The notes under the pieces: model-generated
Told to the model about the DNA's origin: nothing
Database searches by the model: none
What the model saw: only the letters and a program-made list of their open reading frames with translations
Translations under genes and position numbers: made by a program
Assembly (NCBI RefSeq): GCF_025766255.1
Contig: NW_026516920.1
Coordinates: 1 to 20,141, forward strand
Length of the DNA stretch: 20,141 nucleotides
Source: Zychaea mexicana
Taxonomy: Eukaryota; Mucoromycota; Mucoromycetes; Mucorales; Lichtheimiaceae
Reading direction: 5' to 3'
Part shown: piece after piece, positions 10,216 through 19,627 of the stretch
Layout of the letters: the number at the start of each line of letters is the position of its first letter
Position numbering within the stretch: the stretch's first letter is position 1

Positions 10216-11980
10216 ATTGCTTATGTTTTTACCTTGGGCGCACCTCCCCCACCTCCCTAACACCTATTCGAACTTGTCTCCTGCTTTACATTATAGACTA
10301 CATGATCAATTTGTTTGAGTTACTAAGAGATATTACTAGTAGTAGGACGGGACCTACGCATAGATAGGTGTAAGCCATGAATTTATTGTTGGTTTAAAGA
10401 GGTAAAACATCATTCACTAATTACGTTTCCCAGTATCGGGTAAGTTTCATCGCCACAGGCTAAAAAAAATCCCCAAAAAAGAGTTTCTGTCATTCATTGG
10501 CTAAATATCTGCATCCACCACACCACATCACACTGCAACACAAATGCAGTGCTCTTTATCATTTTAACTCTCCTGTCACTGGGTCCTTCGCAATTGTTGT
10601 CAGCGGGGTGTTAAGCCAGTGCTATAGCATTTAAAGGCCAACAGTTATTAATGATAGACACTTATTACGTGAACATCTTACGTATGCGTACCACCGCTTC
10701 TTTACGATACATACTCACATAAACTATACCAAAAGTTATTCAGCTATGATAACCTATAATCTAGCAACTCTTAGACTAAAATATGTGTGTGATTGATAGA
10801 CCATTTTTGCTCCGATCATTGCGAGTGCTTGCCCTGTGTAGTACTGTATATACTGCTAACTGCTGGCTGGTTGGCTTGTGCCAGTTGTCAGTTTATACTT
10901 TATGTATATCATCTTCTAAATTGTCTGATAAAGAAATTATATACAGCAGAGTCTGGCGTGTGCTCCGGCACGTATATATTTAAATGTATATAAAGCTACT
11001 ACGTCTACTTGCTGCACAAGTCAGCAAAATTTAGCCAACCTATACTTTAAATAGCTATCAGTCATTTTACCAGTAGAAATAAGTACATGCAATTATACCT
11101 TGACTACAAGATGATGATGATGATGTCTGCCAAGTATTAAAATCGGTTTGGCAGTGGTCGACTCTGGTGAGTGAGTCGTATCGCTGCACACTACTACGCC
11201 GAAATTTTAAATGTTTGGACCGACTGTTCTTACCTTTCGCCACAGCTTGATATATTGTTTGTACGTTCCTTCAGTGACCGCGTTTGTCAGTATGCACCTA
11301 TGCTGCACCTGTACTTTCATTGTCTATGTACGTTTCTTTTCTGTTTCACTCACTCTTTCGCTGTCTATTCAGCAATTCATTTGACGCGATACATCAGTAA
11401 TACTTCTGATTTGTGATAAGAGAAATTAATCCAGACAATTGACGCGGATATGATACAGTACCACTACATATACAATATTAAAAGTGTCAAAGGACTTCAT
11501 GGTAAGCGTAGAATGAGTCCGAATTAATTTTATCACATAGGGTTCTTTTTCCGCCTAGCGCCGCAGCGGCCCTATAACGATGTACATAACAACAAAGAAG
11601 AGCACTTGTACAAACACATATGGTTATGAACTTCTTCTGCCGACATGAAAGGAGTATCAGCAGAAGCATCTCCGCTTATCTGGGAGTTGAATCGTACACA
11701 CGTAAACATTAAGCTCGTTGGCTGTTGCTGAGTAATAGTGTCAATGTCCATGCAGTAAAGATCATTAACAGAGCCACGACCGTGAGGGGAGTGCAGTCAA
11801 TTATGAGCTGTGCACCCTTAAGAACACAGTATCAGGTCATATAAAAAGTATCCAGACTTAGCATCATTAAAGCGTCTGGGTGTCAGCAAAAAGAAACGGA
11901 TTAGGTCATGATGAAGAAATGATCCAGGACAGACCCCAGCATGCGCATCGCGTTGTGTGACACATTTAAATTCGCTGCTG
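10216..11980. other. Long non-coding interval between divergent genes
   Basis: About 1.8 kb between the Sfp1-like gene (-) and glyoxalase I (+). Open frames at 10783-10993, 11171-11416 and 11487-11669 are short and lack domains or splice support. Seen: ATATAAAG near 10987-10994 (plus), an AAGATGATGATGATGATG run near 11110, and a GC-rich palindrome GCCGCAGCGGC at 11560-11570 in otherwise A/T-rich DNA. Also seen is one AGGGG at 11785-11789, the yeast stress-response core, about 200 nt before the glyoxalase TATA box. A single copy may be chance. Confidence 0.4.
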
Positions 11981-11988
11981 CTGGGCGG

Positions 11989-11995
11989 TATAAAA
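11989..11995 (+). promoter_or_regulatory. TATA box of the glyoxalase I gene
   Basis: TATAAAA within GGCGGTATAAAATTCC, 92 nt before the start codon, followed by a pyrimidine-rich leader (TTTTTCTTTCTTCTCTC) of the kind often found at fungal transcription starts. Confidence 0.6.
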
Positions 11996-12086
11996 TTCCT
12001 ACCTGTTGTTCAGCACGTAATGCACGTTTTTCTTTCTTCTCTCTTCTCTTTATAAACCTACCATTCGTCCAATTGTATAATTCACA

Positions 12087-12926
12087 ATGGCCTCCACTAC
12101 TACCAATCCCTCGTCCTATATCTTCAACCACACCATGGTCCGCGTGAAGGACCCTCAAGCCTCAATCAAATTCTACACCGAAGTTCTCGGCATGAAGTAA
12201 GTCGTCTGACGCGTGCTCCTCCTCCCCGTCCGTCGGTGTGAATCATTTCTTAGTTGACCCTTTCATACTAACAAACGTCATTGATTTGCTGCTAGGTTTA
12301 TCACCAAGTATGACATGCCCGCGGGCAAGTTCACGGTGTACTTCTTGGCTTATGTCGATAAGCTCCCAGAGTCCGAGGAGGAAAAAAAGAAGCTTTGCTT
12401 CAGTATTCCCGGTGTACTTGAATTGACCCAGTAAGTTTTTCTCTTTTCTTTCTTTCTGTGCATCTTAAGATGTAAAAGACATATAGAGAGTGGTTATAAG
12501 ATCCCAACGAAGAAAGAAGACCCTGGACAGAAGAGAAGTTAAATCGAGCTTTCTGTTTCTGTCTTCTATAAATTAGCAACTGGGGCACGGAGGAGCAAGC
12601 AGATTTCGCGTATGCAAACGGCAACAAGGAACCCGGCCGTGGTTATGGCCACATTGCCGTTCTCGTCGATGACATCCAAAAGGCCTGCGAACGCTTTGAG
12701 CAATTGAACGTCAAGTTTATCAAGCGTCTTCAGGATGGTAGCATGAAGAATATTGCTTTCATTGCTGACCCTGACGAGTACTGGGTTGAGGTAAGGAAGG
12801 ATACTTTCAACAAAGATAACTCACATACGTAATAGCCTCTCGAATCTAATAACATGGGGAAATATGACTTGGGATTCTACGTAGATCATCGAAAAACCTA
12901 CCGCCAACAACCAAACCCCAATTTAA
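12087..12926 (+). CDS. GLO1: Glyoxalase I (lactoylglutathione lyase)
   Basis: Four exons, 12087-12196, 12296-12430, 12577-12790 and 12885-12926, give 166 residues with consistent phases. The enzyme isomerises the hemithioacetal of methylglyoxal and glutathione to S-lactoylglutathione in the cytosol, the first step of methylglyoxal detoxification; glyoxalase II completes it. Two VOC half-domains are visible: [20 protein letters not shown] with VLGM, and [11 protein letters not shown]. Metal ligands by alignment from memory are His15, Glu79 (LELTHNWG), His107 and Glu153 (EYWVEII). The first position is Gln in the human zinc enzyme and His here, as I recall for fungal and bacterial enzymes. The length is that of a single-copy monomeric unit (dimer expected), not the fused double-domain form of yeast. 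The gene has its own TATA box. Its 3' end faces the snoRNA host transcript, and an AATAAA lies at 12971-12976. Confidence 0.95.
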
Positions 12927-12961
12927 AAAGAACATAAAACTTTTTTATACATATATATGTT

Positions 12962-12976
12962 TTTATTGCAAATAAA
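12962..12976. terminator. Back-to-back poly(A) signals for convergent transcripts
   Basis: TTTATTGCAAATAAA carries AATAAA on the plus strand (12971-12976), 45 nt after the GLO1 stop, and AATAAA on the minus strand (12967-12962) for the snoRNA host transcript. The near-palindrome supports real transcription toward this point from both sides. Confidence 0.55.
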
Positions 12977-13124
12977 GCGTCATAACATCTAACTCATTCT
13001 AGCTATAATTGATGATGGCACCAGGGAGGACTATAGAATAAACATCTTTTGTGCGCGAATTAGTAAACGCTGTGGTGTGTGCTTTGTCGAATCCAGAAAG
13101 GATAGAGGAGAAGGGTGGGTGAAA

Positions 13125-13231
13125 GCTTTTTGCTCAGAGAGGGCAAGTATTAACAATGTCAAGGTGAAAGTCATGTTGTTTGCGTATAATAACTGACACT
13201 CAAAAACGACTTAATCATCATTGGAAAAAGC
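13125..13231 (-). ncRNA. Box C/D snoRNA, predicted 18S rRNA methylation guide (Gm601-equivalent)
   Basis: The minus strand reads a terminal stem GCTTTTT (13231-13225), box C ATGATGA (13221-13215), about 77 nt, box D CTGA (13137-13134), then the matching stem AAAAAGC (13131-13125). The seven stem pairs are perfect. Directly upstream of box D, 13148-13138 reads ACTTGCCCTCT. It pairs over 11 bp (one G-U) with GGAGGGCAAGU, the universally conserved 18S segment just before GUGCCAGCAGCCGCGGUAA. By the box D plus five rule the methylated base is the second G of GGG. Counting from the base equivalent to human U627, this is human 18S G601, a known 2'-O-methyl site served in human by SNORD103 as I recall. 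A C' box (ATGACTT) is only approximate and no second guide was identified. Confidence 0.7.
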
Positions 13232-13335
13232 AATAAGAAAAACATGGAAGGAGGGATAGGGTAGAATATAAACCATGCTGAAAAAAACTTACCAAAACGT
13301 GAAGAACCTGTAAAAGTCCTGTTGCTAGGGAACGC

Positions 13336-13353
13336 GGGCGTCTTTATACGCCC
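13336..13353 (-). promoter_or_regulatory. TATA box within a GC dyad (snoRNA host promoter)
   Basis: GGGCGT (13336-13341) and ACGCCC (13348-13353) form a perfect 6-bp inverted repeat around CTTTAT; on the minus strand the centre reads TATAAAG. Position and strand fit the promoter of the snoRNA host transcript. A GTTGCTAGGGAAC sequence beside it (13321-13333) loosely resembles an RFX-type X-box. Confidence 0.45.
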
Positions 13354-13399
13354 CAACGAAGAAAAAAATTTTCACTTTTTTAAGAATCCGAAGGAAAAG

Positions 13400-13439
13400 G
13401 AAGCTTCTTTTTGACAGCTTTCGGATAAATTTTCCGGAA
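13400..13439. promoter_or_regulatory. Heat-shock-element-like pairs
   Basis: GAAgcTTC at 13400-13407 and TTCcgGAA at 13432-13439 are two inverted nGAAn-type pairs within 40 bp, about 60-90 nt upstream of the snoRNA host TATA box and 500 nt before the F-box gene. Full HSEs have three or more alternating units, so this is only suggestive. Confidence 0.25.
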
Positions 13440-13934
13440 GAATCGCGTCAATCAAAAAAGGACGGCGCAGATTCGATCCGCGTTGCTAAGATATGCGTGT
13501 CAAATGTATCAAGTCAAAATATCACAGAAAAATATACATCAGTGGTGCATGCCACCTACAACAGACTTTAGGGTATGTGCGATAATTAACGTTTTCATGT
13601 ATGTGGTATATTATAGATATGGGCTCTTTGTGCATTTCTGTCGATGGTGATAATAATTGTTGTCGCTAAAGTGTATTTGTAATACAATAAGAGAGTTATT
13701 GACACGAAGTAACCAGAGAAAAGGTTATATACATTTGATGTTTTTCGCTGACTGTTGTAAGCATGTGAGATGACACACAAAAAAGAAATCCAATCAAGAG
13801 CTGACAATTATGACAGATAGTTCTTGTCTGATAAATTAGGAACATGTAAGCTTATAAACTACCTGAAGACATCTAATTTTTGATACGCTTCTTTTGTCAT
13901 TTTTTTCCATTCAAAGAACATCGATTGCTCCAAT
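13440..13934. other. Intergenic: F-box gene 5' flank
   Basis: A/T-rich, no gene seen. Contains the presumed F-box promoter. A GATTCGATCC near 13470 was checked as a tRNA T-arm and does not pair properly. Confidence 0.4.
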
Positions 13935-15788
13935 ATGAGCTCACACCATCCAAACTCACGCAATCGTAAACGTGCTCGCGCCAAGAAGAACAAGGCCAAT
14001 GTTTCAGAAGCTTCTTCTGCTGGACGATCAACGGGATCTTGCTCAAAGCAAGCTCAAGAGCAACAACAACAACAACCAACGCAGCTAGCGCCACAACCCG
14101 AATCAGGAGAGCAAGTGCCTCAACAGCCCCATCGTCATCAACCTCAGCAGCGCCTTGAGGCATTCTACTCAAAAGAATCAAGCTTTGATCAAGACGAAAA
14201 AAATCGACACAAAGTCACTCGTTTTTTGGATCCAGTTCAGTGTGCTGTCACCGCGATCCCAAACAAGATCTTCTCTTATCTCGACCAAAAGGACTGTCTG
14301 AAAGCAATGGGCGTGTCAGAACTATGGATGGAACGCGTACCAATCTTTTGCACCAACGTTTGGCGCGACGTCGAGCTCAATGAAAAAGCTCATGATTTGG
14401 AAAACACGCTTGTGCATCGTTGCCTCGGAAGCCATGTTGATACACTTGCTTTCAAACGCTTCAGCCAACAAAGCCGGCTTCTCAAAATGATGCGCATTGC
14501 TAGGTCTTGTAATTGTACTGATCAAACAGAGATCGGTAAGTAAATAATGATATATTTGATGGACTGATGTAAAAAAAAAGAGGAATTTGGACGGTTGTCT
14601 AGACTTTTCTGTGGAATTTCATCTGCTTTAATTAGTGATATTAACATCAAACATATGGTCACCTATGCCACTCCATCATCAACAGTGTTCAACGCATGTA
14701 GAATAATCGATCTAAGACTATTTCTGGGTCACTTTCAGCCTCTTACGAGAAACATGCTTCGCATTGCTTTCTTCCAACATGGTGATGTTCTATCCATAAC
14801 ACGCATCATGCCCGTGTGTCCAAACCTTCAAAGCGTGGTGCTTGCATTCAAGAACAAAACGCATTCGATGGTGCCAGTGCCTCATCCGTCTTCCCATCAT
14901 CTGCCTTTGAGCGATGATAGCGTCATGTACGCGCTCACGAAACTGGAAATTTTTACAATGCTCTCCATTACTACGTTGTTGCAACCAAGACGCTCTTTGA
15001 ATACTGGTTCCAATATCAGCTGTAGTAGCAAAGAGCTAGCCGCAGTAATCATGCAATGCCCTCGCTTGGAAAGACTCGCCTTGCACTCTACCGGAGACAA
15101 CTTGTATCCAATCGTTAGCAATGTCATTAGCAAACTGCCGATGCTGCAGGATTTTGAACTACACTATGGCGACGAAACGCCGTCCAATCACCTTGATGGC
15201 GGTCTCCATCTTTTGTTGTCCAAGCATGCCAACCTCGGCTCCGTAAGCCCGTTACGGCGTCTCAGTCTCAACGTCACGGATGGCTCAACACTCCTTCTGG
15301 TTGGCAAAATTGTGACCTTGGAAAACATATACCTCGTCAACACATTTTACGACAATGCGTCTGACGATAGTCTGGTCCGATTCGCAGCATTGTTGGCTGA
15401 CAACAGCTCGGTCCAATCTTTGACTTTACATCAGTTTGATCTGCGCTCTCGCTCAATCATGAATTTTTTTGCCCGTATTACATCGTTGACTGTGGTGGAT
15501 TTTACCGACTGCCGACTGGATCGAGCGAATTATCTCTATTTTCTGGACCATGCATCAAGTCTTACACGGGTCCGACAGCCAAACTGCGGTTGGGATTCTT
15601 TGCTTAGTGGTCCCTACGAGGAAGTACGGCTGGTTGACGACAACGGAGACCGCTTGACATATACGGTTGTAAATGTTGAAAGAATGCCAATGTCATTTCT
15701 GTTCAAATGGCGTAGTCGACGCGATGCTTATGTAGTAGCAGCGGTGACAGATTTACCAACTCTTCATCGCTATTTTAGCCTTATCTAG
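13935..15788 (+). CDS. F-box protein with leucine-rich C-terminal region
   Basis: Two exons, 13935-14535 and 14581-15788, give 602 residues; the junction reads TEI|EEFGRLSRLFCG. The N-terminal 100 residues are basic (RNRKRARAKKNK, residues 9-20, NLS-like), then Ser- and Gln/Pro-rich. The F-box is about residues 106-147: TAIPNKIFSYLDQKDCLKAM, GVSELWMERVP and TNVWRDVEL. Known F-box proteins recruit substrates to SCF (Skp1-Cullin) ubiquitin ligases. The remaining about 430 residues contain degenerate leucine-rich-repeat-like segments (CPNLQSVVLAF, CPRLERLALHS, LPMLQDFELHYG, NSSVQSLTLHQFDL, ITSLTVVDFTDCRL), a likely substrate-binding solenoid. Such F-box/LRR proteins form a large family in Mucoromycota; a broken TPR/F-box relative lies at the right edge. 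The intron is only 45 nt, with an all-A run before its AG. Substrate unknown. Confidence 0.85.
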
Positions 15789-16196
15789 GCGGTTTATACT
15801 AGTTTGTTACAATGCTAAGAGCATATATCATAGCATCTATAAAACCACGATGTTTTTAATTTCATTTTGGGACGTAATCCCTTGACTGTAAGACTATATT
15901 ACTTCCTTTTCCCCACAGATCATCTATCTTCTTCATAAATGCATTCATCGTGAAAAATCTGTGGAGTATAATACCCACTGACTTGTATATCTCTACTCCA
16001 TAGTGTGATCTTTAAAGTAGATAAATGTAACACTCGAAGAGCATGTCAAGATTGATATGATAAGGCACATGGATTTTATTGTTGATTAAGACAACCAAAG
16101 GTTTTATGAAAGGGGTTTTCCTATCTTGTGCCAAAAGAGCGGTCAGCAATACTAGTAGCTAAAACCGAGGGGGAGACACGGTCCTCATTTGCAGAA
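15789..16196. other. Intergenic between convergent genes
   Basis: 3' flanks of the F-box gene (+) and the SMP gene (-). A minus-strand AATAAA at 16080-16075, about 117 nt after the SMP stop, is a likely poly(A) signal. Nothing else seen. Confidence 0.5.
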
Positions 16197-16490
16197 TTAT
16201 TGATCGGCTTCTTTCTTCTTTGTTTCCTCCTCGTTAGCAGCAGCAGCAGCTTGAGTACGGGACTTGAAGTCTTGGTTAGTGTCAGACTTGTCAGCTGCGG
16301 ACTGAATGCGCGATGCGTCTTCCTGAGTAATGGGGTTCTTGGTGGGCTGTTCCTGAGACTATTATAAAGTTAAAAGTAAATGATGCGTTAGATTACAAAA
16401 GGTGCAAGGAAGAATCACTGACTCATAAAGAACAACCATTGGGTATGGGGATATTGAGAGATGTCTGTAGTAAGTACATACCTGGTTCAT
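16197..16490 (-). CDS. Small SMP-domain (seed maturation protein-like) protein
   Basis: Exon 1, 16490-16482, encodes only MNQ before a donor GTATGT; exon 2, 16358-16197, follows an ATAATAG acceptor. The product is 56 residues. It reads NPITQEDASRIQSAADKSDT, then NQDFKSRTQAAAAANEEE and a Lys/Glu tail ending KEADQ. The ITQEDASRIQSA and KSD-x5-F-x-SR-x-QAAA pattern is the SMP domain, known from plant LEA-type seed maturation proteins and found as tiny single-domain proteins in many fungi. Such proteins are hydrophilic and probably disordered, linked in plants to desiccation tolerance; a stress or spore role here is inference. The gene has a TATA box 84 nt upstream. The very short first exon makes it easy to miss. 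Confidence 0.85.
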
Positions 16491-16573
16491 TTTGCTTAGT
16501 TTGGCTGTTGTACTAGTAAACTAAAGAGTCCGTTGTGAGGTAAAGACCCCAAAACGGTGAGCGACTTGTCCTT

Positions 16574-16581
16574 CTTTTATA
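16574..16581 (-). promoter_or_regulatory. TATA box of the SMP gene
   Basis: Minus strand reads TATAAAAG, 84 nt upstream of the start codon, matching the spacing at the pirin and glyoxalase genes. Confidence 0.6.
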
Positions 16582-17971
16582 GATTTTTGTACCGAACAAG
16601 GTTGTCAAACAAGGAATGCGTAGCAAAAAGTCTGGGTCTCGTGTTTAGTCTTTTTTCTATGAGCATAAACAAAGTATGATCAAGTTTTTTTATGCGTTCA
16701 CCGCTACGACTATAGTAGAGAAGACCGAAAGTCAATGAAAGAAACTGTGAATAATTTAGCATGCATACTTGAGGTCTCGGGACAGTGTATTTGTTTACAA
16801 GAAGGCAACGGGAGCTTTGCTTTCTCTCAATACACACAAGGCTCTAAAATGAGACCATTTTGTAACAAAGTTGGAGCGTAATGTTAAATGTTAGCTATTT
16901 CTAGTAGAAGCCTCTGTTACAGTAACGTAATTCTCCTCATAAATTACTTTATGTCCCCCCTTGTTTTTTAAGACGATTATGGAAAAATAAAATATGTTTT
17001 TTTTCTGTCAGTTTTCTTCGCTTCAAAACTTGTTTACATCAAGATAAGCATGACTTGTTAACATGAGGCTAACGCCACCGTTACAGAGATCATTTTGTTC
17101 TCCACCCATTCCAAGTTAGTTATAGATAATCAGATTAGGTAATATGTAACTGAGCTTTGATTCCAAACGGTTGTTAAGTCGAGTGTCATGAAAATAAAGA
17201 GACTCATGACTGCGTGATAGTGTCAAATTTGACTGCAAAAGAAGCTGTCAAGATACTGTACTCCAATGTCTTCTCATCCTCGCCCTGCATTTACTTTATC
17301 CCCTATTAACAATCAACCTTACATTTTACTGACTACAGCAAACATATTGGAAGAAAAAAAGGCGCCCACGCAGTATATTAAATAAGAGTATAAGGCTCTT
17401 ATGCTGCTGCATGCATGTAATATTTCCAGTATGTGCACAAGCAATAATCACCATTTGTTTTGGTAAACAAACATGCAAACAAAATTAACAAAGAGTTGAG
17501 CACCACCACCAATCTTCTGGTTTCGACGACAAGGATCACATTGCCGTTATTGATCATATACATAATACATCACAAACCAATTGATAAATGATGAAAGTGC
17601 TATCATAGATACATAGATGTTACATTCTCAAATTCTATCGTTCTAAGCAGAATCTTGGCTTGCTATGATGTTTTTGTTCAACTATAGACGTCCGACGGGC
17701 AGTGGTTTTCAATGAATAACAATACCGGCAGTTGTATGTATGCATCATAGAAATCGCTCTTGAAAGCCGTTCCTCGGCTCGTATTCAGTCTCCTTGGGAA
17801 GCATCTTTGCAGGCAGGTAAAACTGCAGCTAACTCAAGCAGAACCACTTGGATTCAATGAGATCGTATTAAATTAGCAATAATATGTTTAAAGTGATAAA
17901 GTAAACAGCAAGAGAAGCTTAACCAACGACAAACACTGTAAGAAAGATGTAGATTGTGAAAGTAGAACTTT
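16582..17971. other. Gene-poor A/T-rich interval
   Basis: No gene supported in about 1.4 kb. The left part is the SMP 5' flank. The open frame 16577-16837 overlaps the SMP TATA box and has no domain. An AATGATGAAAG near 17586 resembles a snoRNA box C but no box D or stem follows. The right end is the 3' flank of the acyltransferase-like relic. Confidence 0.4.
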
Positions 17972-18490
17972 TTACTCAGGAATCTCTCCAGCAGTCTCTC
18001 CCTGCACGACCTGGTTTCCAATTTCAAACTTGCCATCACGATGAAGCCAGAGCTTGCAAATATGTTTCGTGCACCGGTCCGCAATAGTTTGGACGTGAAT
18101 TTTTGCTAGTTTGGATTTGTAAGCATCCCGTATCATGCATAATGCAATGACGCCAAACAACCCTGACACAAGCCGCGCATTTGCTTATAACTTACTTGAG
18201 GGCCAACCAAGGTCTAGATCGTACAGAGAGGACATGTTAGAGCGTTTGTTAGAGACGGGTTTGCTCGACATAAAGTGTAGGTGTGGATAAAGAATAGACT
18301 TTGGAACGGACTTAGGCCACAAGTCATCTTTCCGTTCCAGAATTCTCATCGCATATCGAGCACATTCGTGTTTCGTTTTGGACAATGTTGTGAGTAAAAT
18401 CATTTATTATTACTTCAAATTGGAGAGAGATGCGCAAAGACGTTAGAGATTGTGAAAGAGAGACTGCGTTACTTGGACGGCGAGATCCTT
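17972..18490 (-). pseudogene. Broken acyltransferase-like (BAHD / PF02458-type) C-terminal fragment
   Basis: One minus-strand frame carries, from about 18490, SKLHKDLAVQVTQSLFHNL, a stop, RLCASLSNLK, three TAA stops, then from 18403 MILLTTLSKTKHECARYA and on to SNMSSLYDLDLGWPSS. After another TAA (18186-18184 region) it continues VSGLFGVIALCMIRDAYKSK to a stop at 17972. YDLDLGWP followed by a hydrophobic strand and then RDAY resembles the DFGWGxP structural motif and C-terminal end of BAHD-type CoA acyltransferases. The Gly after Trp is missing, and the HxxxD catalytic motif is not in the preserved part. Multiple in-frame stops argue for decay. Removing the middle stop as a 33-nt intron (18195-18163) would leave a 132-residue protein, but such an intron is improbably short. 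Family call is tentative. Confidence 0.4.
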
Positions 18491-19627
18491 GTGTAACTTA
18501 GACCCGTTCAATTGTTTTGCAGGATGACCTGTCGAAAGATATTGACAGTTTGCTGCATTTCTCCTTTCAACATACCCAGCGTAATATTGCATATGGGGAC
18601 GAGGAGAGATCAATATTTACGGAAATCTAAATTTGAGCTCGATGACATGTAGTGATCTTCCAGCTACATAAAGCATAGTTGTTACAGGGCATCTTTCGCG
18701 CGGCAGGACAAAGCAGGCCGGCAGCTGACGAAGGGCGATTGAAATGACTCATTAAGTCAAGAATACATGCGTTTCCATTTCAGACGTGTGTTGTAATACT
18801 TGGATTACATTGAGATGATTAATAAGAGACAAAGCAGTCGAGCACTACGCATAATCTGATTGCTTCTTCCACCAACCAAAGGGCATCCCTTTCCTTTCAT
18901 GACTGAGATCACGATACCACACCGTGTAGCGAGCAGTGCTTTCGACACACAGACACACTAAATTCATATTCCGTTCCAAACAATAAAAAAGGATTATGAT
19001 TGCTTCTTGGTCGATTCGCTCTCTTCCCTTTACTATTCCTGCCATTATCCATTATCAGTAAAGAGTATAAAAGAACAACGGAAATTGGCAACCTGCCCCC
19101 AAAAAGAGTTATCATGGATATCATACAGCCTTCCGAATATTACGACGAAGTACGTCTTTTTTTCTTTCACTCGCGGTGGTGATTGGTTAATTAATGGTTT
19201 GTTATGATAATTAAGAAACACCCACAGCGCAGTCACCATCAGGGTATTTTCATCACGCTCACAGACATTGCCCATTGATTAACTTGGAGCTGTGGATAAA
19301 GTATCAGACTGCGTGAAAAGAGACAATGTAGCACTACATAGTAGGCTGTTCTTAGTCTTCCTAATATGTGAGCTAGAAGAAGAAGATTACTTCAGTCAGC
19401 CTTCCTACAGTAGTGCCTTCTTTTTTAGACCTTATTCCGTCGCTTTTACAACATGGCGACGAAATGTGGGTTTTACCGCTGCTGATGCTGCTATTACTGG
19501 AATATCTCATAGGCGTTGCTGTTTACTTATTCAAGACATAGCACGCATCCAAGTGCCATGCTAGATCCCCACCCCCGTTGTATTCTGTTCGTAGTTCGCA
19601 GGATCCTATGCCATTCGAATGTAAATA
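18491..19627. other. Gene-poor interval, possible further decayed coding
   Basis: No intact gene supported. The minus strand has coding-looking scraps: MLKGEMQQTVNIFRQVILQN near 18570-18500, in a different frame from the relic to its left, and a Trp-rich stretch ending ERKGMPFGWWKKQSDYA at about 18900-18845. On the plus strand a TATAAAAG at 19066-19073 precedes an ATG at 19114, but the following gene is not convincing. These may belong to one rotted gene. Confidence 0.35.
18745..18759. promoter_or_regulatory. AP-1/Gcn4-like palindrome
   Basis: TGACTCATTAAGTCA contains the TGACTCA core and an inverted TGACT/AGTCA pair. No intact gene lies next to it, so function is doubtful. Confidence 0.2.

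Larger units (their letters stand above)
12962..13340 (-). ncRNA. Probable non-coding snoRNA host transcript
   Basis: On the minus strand a TATA box (TATAAAG, 13347-13341) is followed by a short exon ending at 13293. Then come a donor GTAAGT at 13292, the snoRNA, an acceptor ACACCACAG at 13070, a second exon from 13069 and an AATAAA at 12967-12962. The intron would be 223 nt, with the snoRNA about 60 nt from the donor and 55 nt from the acceptor, a usual arrangement for intron-processed box C/D RNAs. The exons have no convincing reading frame. Exon ends other than the splice sites are estimates. Confidence 0.5.

Noticed and set aside
10265..10275. GTTCGAAT on the minus strand, a possible tRNA T-loop
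   Set aside because: Flanking bases cannot form the five-pair T stem and no acceptor or anticodon arm is found.
11109..11230. ATGATGA inside a GAT repeat, a possible snoRNA box C
   Set aside because: No box D with a pairing terminal stem follows at a usable distance; the match comes from a simple repeat.
13468..13482. GATTCGATCC, a possible tRNA T-arm
   Set aside because: The stem has mismatches and the upstream sequence lacks A-box-like bases or other arms.
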